Below, piece by piece: positions 8,330 to 16,220 of a stretch of 64,000 nt of DNA. Position numbers and translations under genes: made by a program. Below the pieces are notes generated by a model. It saw nothing but the letters and a program-made list of their open reading frames with translations, ran no database searches and had not been told where the DNA came from. Each line of letters begins with the position of its first letter. Position 1 is the first letter of the stretch. This DNA is from Trinickia caryophylli (GTDB taxonomy: Bacteria > Pseudomonadota > Gammaproteobacteria > Burkholderiales > Burkholderiaceae): assembly GCF_034424545.1 (NCBI RefSeq), contig NZ_CP139970.1, forward strand, positions 806,001 through 870,000, in the 5' to 3' direction.

Positions 8330-9687
8330 GCGGCACCTGCGAAAGAAGTACGGGCTTCGATCACTTCGTGGCTCACGCCGAGATCCACGAAGCCGACCAC
8401 TCCCGGGGTCTGCGCGGCCGTGATCCGGGCCACCGAACGCCGCACGTCGACGAACGCGTCTTGCCCATCTGCGAGCCGGTTGCAGCCAATGTTCAGGAAA
8501 TATTCGCCGCCTGCCAGATGCGACGTAAACCGAAATCTGACGGCTACGCCCTGGCCTGCCTCCACGTTAAGCAACGGCGCGTTCATCATGGCCAGGTTCG
8601 TGCCGAAAACATACGTTCCGTCCACCGTCACCAAAGCGAAACCCACCGACACGTTGTCAAGCGCCGTGCCGAACGACAGCCTGACGACAAGGTCCACGGC
8701 CGCGCGCGCCGGCATTTCCGGCGGATTCGGCTCGCCGTCGACCACCCAGTCGAAGTCGACGATTTTCGCCATGCCGTTGCCGAGCCGCGTTTCGTGCTTG
8801 TTGTAGTAGGGATGCTCGAACACCTTGTCGCGCATGTCCCCCGACAGTGCGTCGACCCACGCGTCGTGGCGGGTCGGCCGGGCCGATGGCGGCGCGCCCG
8901 CACCGGGGCGCGGCCGCTCTCCGGTCACCGACGTCCCGAAGAGAAGGTTCTGATAAAAGCTCACCGCGCTTGCAATAGGACCGATGTGCCGCAGCGTTCC
9001 CTGGTCGAGCACGATCCCACGGTGGCAGATGCGCAACAGCGTATCCGCGTTGTGCGAGACCACCAGGATCGTCTTGCCGTGATCCATGAACTCGCGGATA
9101 CGCTGGAAGCAGCGGTGCTGAAACTTGGAATCGCCGACACTGAGCGCTTCGTCCACCACCAGTATGTCCGGGTCGACGTGGATCGCAGCCGCGAAAGCCA
9201 CACGCACGAACATGCCCGACGAATAGGTCTTCACCGGTTGATCGAAGAAAGCGCCAATGTCGGCAAACGCCTCGATGTCGGGCATCCGGCGCAGCATTTC
9301 CTGCCGGCCGAGGCCCATGATCGAGCTGTTGAGCAGGACGTTGTCACGCCCGGTGAACTCGGGATTGAAGCCTGCCCCCAGTTCCAACAGGGCCGAGATC
9401 CGCCCGTTGACCGCCACTGTTCCCTGCGTTTGCCGCATGACCGAGCAGATAATCTGGAGCAGGGTCGATTTTCCCGAGCCGTTGCGCCCGAGAATACCGA
9501 CGATTTCTCCGCGATAGACGTCGAACGAAACGTCGCTCAGCGACCAGAACTCGCGATGGTAGCGCTTGCGAAGCGGATGCAACGCCTCCGCCAACCGTTC
9601 TTTCGGCGAGTCGAAAAGACGAAATTTTTTCGAAACCCCGCGAACGGATATCGCGACGTCCGAAGCGGTGGCCAGATCACATGACAT
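8326..9687 (-). CDS. wzt: Polysaccharide ABC exporter, ATP-binding subunit with C-terminal glycan-binding domain
   Basis: 453 aa, the ATPase of a Wzm/Wzt exporter that moves undecaprenyl-linked glycan across the inner membrane. Walker A GRNGSGKST (67-75), signature YSSGM (155-159), Walker B ILVVDEAL (175-182) and the H-loop SH (211-212) are all present. From about residue 270 to the end there is an extra beta-rich domain (VDLVVRLSFG, GTYVFGTNLAMM, GGEYFLNIGCN) typical of Wzt proteins that read the non-reducing end of the chain before export. It overlaps wzm by 11 bp and the downstream sulfotransferase-like gene by 4 bp, hinting that the capping modification and its recognition are encoded together. 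Confidence 0.93.
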   Translation of the reverse strand: MSCDLATASDVAISVRGVSKKFRLFDSPKERLAEALHPLRKRYHREFWSLSDVSFDVYRGEIVGILGRNGSGKSTLLQIICSVMRQTQGTVAVNGRISALLELGAGFNPEFTGRDNVLLNSSIMGLGRQEMLRRMPDIEAFADIGAFFDQPVKTYSSGMFVRVAFAAAIHVDPDILVVDEALSVGDSKFQHRCFQRIREFMDHGKTILVVSHNADTLLRICHRGIVLDQGTLRHIGPIASAVSFYQNLLFGTSVTGERPRPGAGAPPSARPTRHDAWVDALSGDMRDKVFEHPYYNKHETRLGNGMAKIVDFDWVVDGEPNPPEMPARAAVDLVVRLSFGTALDNVSVGFALVTVDGTYVFGTNLAMMNAPLLNVEAGQGVAVRFRFTSHLAGGEYFLNIGCNRLADGQDAFVDVRRSVARITAAQTPGVVGFVDLGVSHEVIEARTSFAGAA

Positions 9688-10495
9688 CGACGAACTCCGG
9701 CTTCAGGCGGCGAAACGCATAAGCGCCGCCTGCGACGATCAGGCAGTTGATCGCCCAGAAGTACATCGTCTGGTGCACATCCGGCCACTGGAGCGCAGGG
9801 TAGATCAGCAGCCCGCGATAGCCTTCGACGATGTAATAGACGGGATTGAAGAAAAAGACCCAGTGATACTTTGCGGGCATGATCTGTTGCGCCCAGACAA
9901 TGGGTGTTCCCCAGAACCAGAGATTGAGGATGATCGTCAGCCCCTGCCCGATATCGCGAAAGAAAACCTGCAGCGACGAAAAGAGCCACCCAAGGCCGAG
10001 CAGCAGGACGATGCCGCAGCCGAGGTAATAAACGATCAAGAGCCGCCCGGCCTGCAACGGCACATGAAACGATACGAGCATCGCGCCGAGGATCAGCAGA
10101 AAAATCGCGTGCGAAAAGAGGCCCGACACCACGTGCACCACGGGCAGCACTTCCGTCGGAAAGACCGTCTTCTTGACCAGATGGGCATTGCCGGTGATGG
10201 AGTTCGTCATGGCAAGCAGCGTGTCGTTGAAATAGAACCAGGGCACGAGGCCGCAGACGAACCAGAGAATGAACGGTGCGTTGCCCGGCGCCTGCGATTT
10301 GAAGCCGACGGCGAAAACGAAGTAAAAGACCGTGATGATCGCCACGGGGTGGGCAAACGCCCATAGCGTGCCGCCGAGCGTGCCTGCATAGCGACTTTGC
10401 AAGTCGCGCCAGGCCAGCGCGAGAATCACGGCCCGGTGGCGCAGTATCTGGCCAGCCATATCGGCGGGCGCAAGCTTGGAAAGCAACATCCTCAT
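9677..10495 (-). CDS. wzm: Polysaccharide ABC exporter, permease subunit
   Basis: 272 aa, family ABC-2 permease. The N-terminus has the RHRAVILALAWRDLQSRYAG interfacial segment seen in Wzm/KpsM-type proteins, followed by about six hydrophobic segments, for example VAIITVFYFVFAVGF, FLLILGAMLVSF and LIVYYLGCGIVLLLGLGW. Start ATG at 10495 has GGAGCG immediately upstream. It pairs with the wzt-like gene whose start it overlaps. Exporters of this kind carry completed chains, so chain length must be set in the cytoplasm. No Wzx or Wzy is present in the window, which agrees with the ABC-dependent route. Confidence 0.92.
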   Translation of the reverse strand: MRMLLSKLAPADMAGQILRHRAVILALAWRDLQSRYAGTLGGTLWAFAHPVAIITVFYFVFAVGFKSQAPGNAPFILWFVCGLVPWFYFNDTLLAMTNSITGNAHLVKKTVFPTEVLPVVHVVSGLFSHAIFLLILGAMLVSFHVPLQAGRLLIVYYLGCGIVLLLGLGWLFSSLQVFFRDIGQGLTIILNLWFWGTPIVWAQQIMPAKYHWVFFFNPVYYIVEGYRGLLIYPALQWPDVHQTMYFWAINCLIVAGGAYAFRRLKPEFVDVM

Positions 10496-10539
10496 CGCTC
10501 CGAAACCTCTGGTCTACGACACGCCGAAGCCGCCTGGCC

Positions 10540-11478
10540 TCACACGTTGCCGTACAGCGTGTTCTTGATCATCGTGAAGCCCTTGATCAACTCGTGAATG
10601 CCGCGATCGAGCGAGAAGTCCGGCCGGAAGCCGGTCGCCTCGATCTTGGCGTTCGACACGATGTAATCGCGCTGGTCCGGATCCTTCCCGACTGCCGCCT
10701 CGACGAATACGAACTGCGGGCACTGTTCCTTGATGCGCTCGCAGAGCTCCTTTTTCGACACGTTGGCGTCCGACAATCCAACGTTGTAGATCTGCCCCCT
10801 CATCGCCTCGAACCGGTCGATGCCATGCTGGAACACCCGCGAAACGTCGCGTACGTGGATGTAATTGCGTTTGAAATGACTCTCGAAGAGCACGACGAAG
10901 CGGTCATGCACGGCGCGGTACGTAAAATCGTTGACGAGCAGATCGATGCGCATGCGCGGCGACATGCCGAATACCGTCGCGAGCCGGAAGCTGATTGCAT
11001 TCGGATGCGCCATCAGCATCTTCTCGACCGCCACCTTTTCGACGGCGTACTGCGATATCGGCCGAAGCGGCGACTCCTCGGTGCAAAAGTGGTGTTCGTC
11101 TCCGGTGCCGTACGCACTGTTCGTCGTCGGCATCAGTACCCGCTGCTCCTTCGAAAGGAGCTTGAGCATCATCGCGATGGCGTCATGGTTGGTCGTCGTT
11201 GCACCGATCGGGTCCTGCGCACACAGCGGCGCACCGACGAGCGCGGCCAACGGGATGATGACGTCCGCCTCCTTCAGGAGCGGCGCCACCACGGCCTGCA
11301 CGCGCACGTCGCCTTTCACCACGGAAAAGTTGGGGTGATGACAAACATGATTGAGGCTGCTCTGCCTGAATAGAAAGTTGTCGAGCACGGTGACCTTATG
11401 GCCGGCTGCGAGGAGATCGGGCACCATCGTCGAACCCAGGTAACCGGCACCGCCCGTCACAAGAACGGAGTAGGACAT
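10540..11478 (-). CDS. NAD(P)-dependent sugar epimerase/reductase (extended SDR)
   Basis: 312 aa from MSYSVLVTGG; the ATG at 11478 has GGGAGAA upstream and is preferred to the earlier in-frame start at 11514. Extended SDR features: nucleotide-binding GGAGYLG, the TTNSAYG serine/tyrosine region and the catalytic YAVEK. It acts on an NDP-sugar, probably epimerising or reducing a keto intermediate made by the neighbouring enzymes. It is not a convincing 4,6-dehydratase, because the TDE-type motif is not evident. A role as the reductase of a carbon-branch ketone is possible. Exact substrate unknown. Confidence 0.75.
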   Translation of the reverse strand: MSYSVLVTGGAGYLGSTMVPDLLAAGHKVTVLDNFLFRQSSLNHVCHHPNFSVVKGDVRVQAVVAPLLKEADVIIPLAALVGAPLCAQDPIGATTTNHDAIAMMLKLLSKEQRVLMPTTNSAYGTGDEHHFCTEESPLRPISQYAVEKVAVEKMLMAHPNAISFRLATVFGMSPRMRIDLLVNDFTYRAVHDRFVVLFESHFKRNYIHVRDVSRVFQHGIDRFEAMRGQIYNVGLSDANVSKKELCERIKEQCPQFVFVEAAVGKDPDQRDYIVSNAKIEATGFRPDFSLDRGIHELIKGFTMIKNTLYGNV

Positions 11479-11550
11479 CAGTATTCTCCCTATGAAACCT
11501 ATGAAAAGTTCCACCTCATCACCGCTGCCACGCGCGGCATGACCTGTTCC

Positions 11551-12255
11551 TCACCGCGGCAGAATGTCGGCCGCGGAAAAATAGTCGTTCGGCACGCCGA
11601 TGTCGACGAAGCGGCCCGTGCATTCGAAGCCATACACCGCGACACCCGCCGCAGCGAGCGCAGGCAGGATGTCGTCCTCGAGCGAGATGCGCTCGCCGTT
11701 GGAAAAGCGAAGACGGCTCACCGTATCCGGCGCGATCAGATAAGCGCCGCCATTGACAAGCCCGCCCGTTTGGCCCAACCCCGACCGCAGCGACACGATC
11801 CTCCCGTCCGGCTCCATGCACATGCCCATATAGCGGCCCGACTCGCCGGCGCGAACGAGCGACATCGTCCATCCTGAGCGGCGTTCGGCGTGAAATCGAC
11901 GCAGCGCCGCCAGATCGAGTTCGATGAACGTATCGCCATTGAGCACGAGGAACGGCTCATCGAAGCGCTTTTCGCGCGCCGCCTTCAGGAAGCCGCCGCC
12001 TGTGCCCATCGGCGAATCCTCGATGGCATAGTCGACGGGCACGCCGCGGTAGCTCTCGCCGAAATGGTCGACAATGGCTTCGCGCCGGTAGCCGACCGAC
12101 AAGATGTAGCGCCGCACGCCCTGCCCGATCCAGTAGTCCATCTGATGCTCGAGAAACGGCCGGCCGTTGACGGGCGCCATCGGCTTGGGAACGTCTGGCA
12201 CGACGTGTCGCAAGCGCGTGCCGAGGCCGCCCGCGAGAATGATTGCCGTCGTCAT
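11551..12255 (-). CDS. hddC: HddC-like sugar-1-phosphate guanylyltransferase
   Basis: 234 aa nucleotidyltransferase: AIILAGGLGTRLR at the N-terminus is the nucleotide/pyrophosphate loop, VPKPMAPVNGRPFLEH follows, and LNGDTF carries the metal-binding Asp. Size and sequence fit the family that makes GDP-D-glycero-alpha-D-manno-heptose from heptose-1-phosphate. The HddA-like kinase at 16221-17216 supports a heptose role, but a related hexose-1-phosphate is possible. The stop of the upstream dehydratase gene lies 6 bp before the start. Confidence 0.8.
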   Translation of the reverse strand: MTTAIILAGGLGTRLRHVVPDVPKPMAPVNGRPFLEHQMDYWIGQGVRRYILSVGYRREAIVDHFGESYRGVPVDYAIEDSPMGTGGGFLKAAREKRFDEPFLVLNGDTFIELDLAALRRFHAERRSGWTMSLVRAGESGRYMGMCMEPDGRIVSLRSGLGQTGGLVNGGAYLIAPDTVSRLRFSNGERISLEDDILPALAAAGVAVYGFECTGRFVDIGVPNDYFSAADILPR

Positions 12256-12260
12256 CGCCG

Positions 12261-13433
12261 TCAGTCGACCGAGTTCAGGATTGCACAGACCGCATCGACC
12301 TCCTCGTCGCGCAAATCCGGGAAGTTGCCGATATAAAAGCCATAGAAGTGAATATGCTCGGTCCGAGGAAACTGCCGGTGAAAGCCGTCTGGCAGCACGC
12401 CTTTCAAATACGGCTGCCGCAGCTGATTTCCGCCGCCGGCGCTACCCCGCCGGAATTCGATGCCCGACTCGCGCATCGTCGACATCAATCGCTGTGCAAA
12501 TCCATCGTCGGCGTCCTTGAGAACGACGTTGAACGCGTAGTTGCTCGAGCCCTCGGTCTTGAAGTCGGTACGGTACTTCGTGGCATCCAGCCGGCTCAAA
12601 AACCGGTGCAGATTGGCCGTGCGGCGCCGGACATTCGCGTCGAGGCGCTTGAGCTGGCTGCGCCCCAGAATGCCGCCTATCTCCGTATTGCGGACGTTGT
12701 ATGCCGGGAACGCGAAAATGAAGTCGGGGTTCAGCTCGGGGTTGGCGGCCTGCCAGTTCGCGCGCATCGCCGGATCGTCGACCTCGCGCACCATGCCGTG
12801 CGAGCGCAGCATGCGCGCCTGCTGATACACCTCCGGATCGTCGGTGCAGATCATCCCGCCCTCGATCGTGCTCATGTGATGCGCGTAGTAGAAAGAGAAG
12901 TTCGATACCCAGCCGAAGCTGCCGAGTCTGCGCCCGCGATGCGTCGCACCGTGCGATTCGCATACGTCCTCGATCAAGGGAATCTCGCGGCGCCGCAACT
13001 CGTCGAGTAGCGTATCGGTCAAGCCGTCGAAACCCTGGGCATGCGTGAGAAACACGGCGCGCGTCTTGGCCGAAAGCTTGGCGATCACCTGGGCGGGGTC
13101 CATGGCCAACGAGTGCGGATCGATATCGACGAATACGGGCGTGAAGCCGTTCTGCAATACGGAGGCCACATCGGAAACCCAGGTCAGCGGCGGCACGATC
13201 ACTTCGCCGTCCTGGGGATGACGCAGCTTCAGGATAGCCATGGTCAGCAGATTCGCCGAGGCACCCGAGTTCACGAATACGCTGTATTTGACGCCCAGCC
13301 ATTCGGACCACTCCCGCTCGAACGCACGGACGTTGGTGCCGTGCGTCAGAATGGGATCGTCCTGCTTCAGATGCTCGATCACGGCGTCGAGGTCTTCGCG
13401 CAGAATATTGTTGCGCATCAACGGAAATCTCAT
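12261..13433 (-). CDS. DegT/DnrJ/EryC1-fold sugar 3-dehydratase, ColD/RfbH-like
   Basis: 390 aa. The ATG at 13433 (MRFPLMRNN) follows GGAGAA at good spacing and is preferred to a GTG at 13478 that overlaps the upstream stop. The fold is a fold-type I PLP/PMP enzyme: SGASAN cofactor loop, EDVCESHGA with the PLP-pairing Asp, and SFYYAHHMSTIEGG. In aminotransferases the residue at the first His of this HH pair (H185) is the Schiff-base lysine. His there is the hallmark of ColD and RfbH, which remove a C3 hydroxyl from 4-keto-6-deoxy sugars. The predicted reaction is therefore 3-deoxygenation rather than amination. The substrate is probably GDP-linked, given the GDP-sugar genes around it. Confidence 0.8.
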   Translation of the reverse strand: MRFPLMRNNILREDLDAVIEHLKQDDPILTHGTNVRAFEREWSEWLGVKYSVFVNSGASANLLTMAILKLRHPQDGEVIVPPLTWVSDVASVLQNGFTPVFVDIDPHSLAMDPAQVIAKLSAKTRAVFLTHAQGFDGLTDTLLDELRRREIPLIEDVCESHGATHRGRRLGSFGWVSNFSFYYAHHMSTIEGGMICTDDPEVYQQARMLRSHGMVREVDDPAMRANWQAANPELNPDFIFAFPAYNVRNTEIGGILGRSQLKRLDANVRRRTANLHRFLSRLDATKYRTDFKTEGSSNYAFNVVLKDADDGFAQRLMSTMRESGIEFRRGSAGGGNQLRQPYLKGVLPDGFHRQFPRTEHIHFYGFYIGNFPDLRDEEVDAVCAILNSVD

Positions 13434-13474
13434 GGCTTCTCCGGGAATCGATTCACGCGTTCGGGAGAGATCGT

Positions 13475-14440
13475 TCACAGCGACTCGTCGAACTCGCTGA
13501 CGCTTTTGACTACGGCGTGAAGGCCGATACCGACCTTCTCGTGCAAATCGGCACGCGTGCCCAACTCGAACCGATAGCCGCCGTCCGCGCCGAGGTTCAG
13601 CACCTTGGCGGGCAATGCCTGCCTTGCGACGAATTCGAACAACATGGCGTCCATGCCGCCGCGCCCGCGGAAACCCTCCTCCAGTGTGACGATGCCGGCA
13701 TACGGCGCCAGCGCGTCATGAAGCGCCGCCGCGTCGAAGCGCGCGAGGTCGAACAGGTCGATCAAGCCGACCTCGCAGCCCCGCGCCGCCAACTCGGTTG
13801 CCGCCTTCAGCGCCGTGTGCAGCATGTAACCCGTGGCCACGAGGCAAATCCGCCGCCCATGCCGGTGGACGTGAAAACCGCGTCCGACGTCGGGCGGTGC
13901 CTCTTCATAGACAACGGGGAGCACCTGTGCGTCGAAGCGCAGGTATTTCGGCCCGAGCGTGCCGACGCAGCCATCGAAGAGCGCAGCCGCGCTCACGTGG
14001 TCGGCCGGCGACAGCACGCGGAAGTTCGGCATCGCACGCATGAGCGTGATGTCTTCGTAGCATTGATGCGTCGGCCCCGACACCACGTAGCTGTAGCCCG
14101 CCCCTACGCCGATCAGGTTCACGTTCATCGGCCGAACCTCGGACAACAGTGCAAGGCTCACGCGCACCTGCTCGTAACACCGCATCGTGATGAACGGTGC
14201 GATGGCATACGCGAAGACCGTGAAGCCCTCGAGCGCGAGACCGGCCGATACGTTGATCAGATTCTGCTCGGCCACACCGACGTTGACGAACCGCTCCGGA
14301 AAGCCGGCGCGAATCTTGTCGAGCACGGGTGAGCCGAAATCCGCGCAAGTGAAGAACACGCCGTCGTCGGTGGACATGGCCGCCAAAATACGCTGCAAAA
14401 ACGCATCGCGCATGGCGATCGGCTTGAGAGGCTCGCTCAT
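13475..14440 (-). CDS. Transketolase-like C-terminal subunit (Pyr plus C-terminal domains)
   Basis: 321 aa. Second half of a split thiamine-diphosphate enzyme. FVNVGVAEQNLINVSAGLALEG contains the conserved Glu (in GVAEQN) that activates the TPP aminopyrimidine. The following AYAIAPFITMRCYEQVR and the C-terminal VGLIDLFDLARFD are typical of the TKT_C type. Start ATG at 14440 overlaps the stop of the N-terminal subunit as ATGA, so the two are made stoichiometrically. Being inside a sugar-nucleotide/export operon argues for ketol transfer onto a nucleotide sugar rather than a pentose-phosphate role. Confidence 0.85.
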   Translation of the reverse strand: MSEPLKPIAMRDAFLQRILAAMSTDDGVFFTCADFGSPVLDKIRAGFPERFVNVGVAEQNLINVSAGLALEGFTVFAYAIAPFITMRCYEQVRVSLALLSEVRPMNVNLIGVGAGYSYVVSGPTHQCYEDITLMRAMPNFRVLSPADHVSAAALFDGCVGTLGPKYLRFDAQVLPVVYEEAPPDVGRGFHVHRHGRRICLVATGYMLHTALKAATELAARGCEVGLIDLFDLARFDAAALHDALAPYAGIVTLEEGFRGRGGMDAMLFEFVARQALPAKVLNLGADGGYRFELGTRADLHEKVGIGLHAVVKSVSEFDESL

Positions 14441-15297
14441 CGCGACTTCTCCAACAAGCCGTCGAGCAGGTCGGGCTTCGGATTGACGATGTGCGAAAGC
14501 GGCGCATCCTCGAGCCCTGGGACCCCGTGCCCTTTCAACGTTCGCGCGATCAACGCCTTTGGCCTGCCCGCCTTCGATGCCTTTTGCTCCCGCAGCGCCG
14601 CTTGCACCGCGAATACGTCGTGCCCGTCAACCGTGCGGCAGTCCCATCCGAACGACGTCAGGCGGCCGGCAAAACCGTCATGCGTCACGATGTCGTCGGT
14701 ATGGCCGAGCATGCTGATGCGGTTGTCGTCGATGATCAGATGGAGGTTGTCGAGGCGGTGCTGCGCGGCGAACATGATCGCCTCCCAGTTGGCGCCCTCG
14801 TGCAGTTCCCCATCGCCGCACACCACGAATACACTGCGATCGCTCGCCTTGCGCCCGAGCCCGAGTGCCATGCCGGTCGCCACGCCCAGGCCGTGGCCAA
14901 GCGATCCGTTGACAGTCTCGTAGCCAGGAATGACCGGATCGGGAATGCCGCCGAGAAAACTGCCGGGCTCGCAAACGTGCGCGAGTGCCTCCATCGGAAA
15001 GAAGCCGAGATCCGCCAGGATCGGGTAGAGGCAGATCGACCCGTGCCCCTTGCTGACGATGCAGCGGTCGCGCCCCTCCCAGCGGGGATCGGATGGATCG
15101 AAACGCAGCACTTGGCCGTAATACAGCGCGACGAATATCTCCACCGACGAAAGCGAGGAGGCGAGCCGCGTTTCCGGCGCGCGCCGATGCACCGCAAGCG
15201 TCTCGCGCCATACCCAGTGCGCTTTGGCGCGCAAGTCGGTGGCCCGATCGTCGATGAGGGGGTCTTCAGCTTTTTCGATTGTCTGCATGGTCGACAT
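14437..15297 (-). CDS. Transketolase-like N-terminal subunit (TPP-binding)
   Basis: 286 aa from MSTMQTIEK at 15297; a second ATG at 15288 is equally possible, while the longer open frame upstream is non-coding in character. It carries the SKGHGS histidine region, GSLGHGLGVATGMALG, and the TPP/Mg motif GDGELHEG with the closing DDNRIS. It forms the active site with the C-terminal subunit encoded next. The 5' end overlaps the upstream reductase gene by about 30 bp. Split transketolase pairs in O-antigen loci and in antibiotic sugar pathways (for example two-carbon additions to deoxysugars) are the closest functional precedents I know. Confidence 0.85.
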   Translation of the reverse strand: MSTMQTIEKAEDPLIDDRATDLRAKAHWVWRETLAVHRRAPETRLASSLSSVEIFVALYYGQVLRFDPSDPRWEGRDRCIVSKGHGSICLYPILADLGFFPMEALAHVCEPGSFLGGIPDPVIPGYETVNGSLGHGLGVATGMALGLGRKASDRSVFVVCGDGELHEGANWEAIMFAAQHRLDNLHLIIDDNRISMLGHTDDIVTHDGFAGRLTSFGWDCRTVDGHDVFAVQAALREQKASKAGRPKALIARTLKGHGVPGLEDAPLSHIVNPKPDLLDGLLEKSR

Positions 15298-16216
15298 ACC
15301 AGCGATAAGTGTCTGCCAGGCCATCGTCGAGCCCGATGCTCGGCTGCCAGCCCAGCGCGCGGATGCGCGAGCTGTCCAAAAGCTTGGCGGGCGCGCCGTC
15401 CGGTTTGCCGGCGTCCCAGGCGATATCGCCCTCGTACCCGACCACGCGCGCAATCTTGTGCGCGAGTTCGCGAATCGAAAGATCGCTTCCCGTGCCGATG
15501 TTCAACGGCAAGTCCGTTTGCATCGTGCCCGCCGCGAGCAACATCAGGCAAGCGCTGGCGACATCGTCGCCATGAACGAATTCCCGGCGGGGCGCGCCGC
15601 TGCCCCAGAGCGTCACGCACGGCGCGCCCGCCGTCTTCGCTTCGTGAAAACGCCGCATCAGCGCCGAAAGAACGTGACCGGAGCGCGGATCGAAATTGTC
15701 GTTCGGCCCATACACGCTGTTCGGGATGACGGGAATGAAGCGCTGCTGCCCATACTGCTGGTTGTAGGCCAGGCACATCTGCATGCCGGCGAGCTTCGAT
15801 ACGGCGTAAGCCATGCTCGTCGGCTCGGGGGCACCTGAGAGCAGCGCGCCCTCCGCCATCGGTTGCGGGCATTCGCGCGGGTACATGCACGACGACGCGA
15901 ACAGAATCAGCCTGGCGGCGCCCGCGCGGTGCGCCGCGCGCAAGACGTTCAGCTGGATGGCGAGATTCACGTTCATGAAGTCGGCGGGACACGACTGGTT
16001 CTCGACGATTCCACCGACGCGTCCGGCCGCGAGCACGACGTATTGCGGCGCCGCCTGCGCGAAAAAGCGATCGACCGCGACGGTGTCGGTCAACTCGAGA
16101 TCGCCATGGTTTACGAGCAGCAGATTATCGAAGCCGGCTTCGCGAAGCTTGCGCACGACAGCGGAGCCGATCAGCCCGGTATGGCCCGCCACATAGATAG
16201 GCGCCGTTCTTTCCAT
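15266..16216 (-). CDS. fcl: GDP-L-fucose synthase-like epimerase/reductase
   Basis: 316 aa. NADP-binding VAGHTGLIGSAVV is the Fcl/WcaG signature. SSCMYP and YAVSK supply the catalytic Ser/Cys and Tyr/Lys, and GPNDNFD followed by HVLSALMRRFHEA holds the epimerising His. In the family these enzymes epimerise and reduce GDP-4-keto-6-deoxymannose. No GDP-mannose 4,6-dehydratase is encoded in the window, so either it lies elsewhere or the protein uses another GDP-4-keto sugar. Start ATG at 16216 fits the normal Fcl N-terminus; a long upstream in-frame extension is a shadow of the kinase gene. Confidence 0.85.
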   Translation of the reverse strand: MERTAPIYVAGHTGLIGSAVVRKLREAGFDNLLLVNHGDLELTDTVAVDRFFAQAAPQYVVLAAGRVGGIVENQSCPADFMNVNLAIQLNVLRAAHRAGAARLILFASSCMYPRECPQPMAEGALLSGAPEPTSMAYAVSKLAGMQMCLAYNQQYGQQRFIPVIPNSVYGPNDNFDPRSGHVLSALMRRFHEAKTAGAPCVTLWGSGAPRREFVHGDDVASACLMLLAAGTMQTDLPLNIGTGSDLSIRELAHKIARVVGYEGDIAWDAGKPDGAPAKLLDSSRIRALGWQPSIGLDDGLADTYRWYVDHADNRKS

Positions 16217-16220
16217 GGGG

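Noticed and set aside
12261..13478. GTG start at 13478 overlapping the transketolase stop
   Set aside because: The ATG at 13433 has GGAGAA at proper spacing and matches the family N-terminus, so the GTG is less likely although it would mimic the coupling seen elsewhere.
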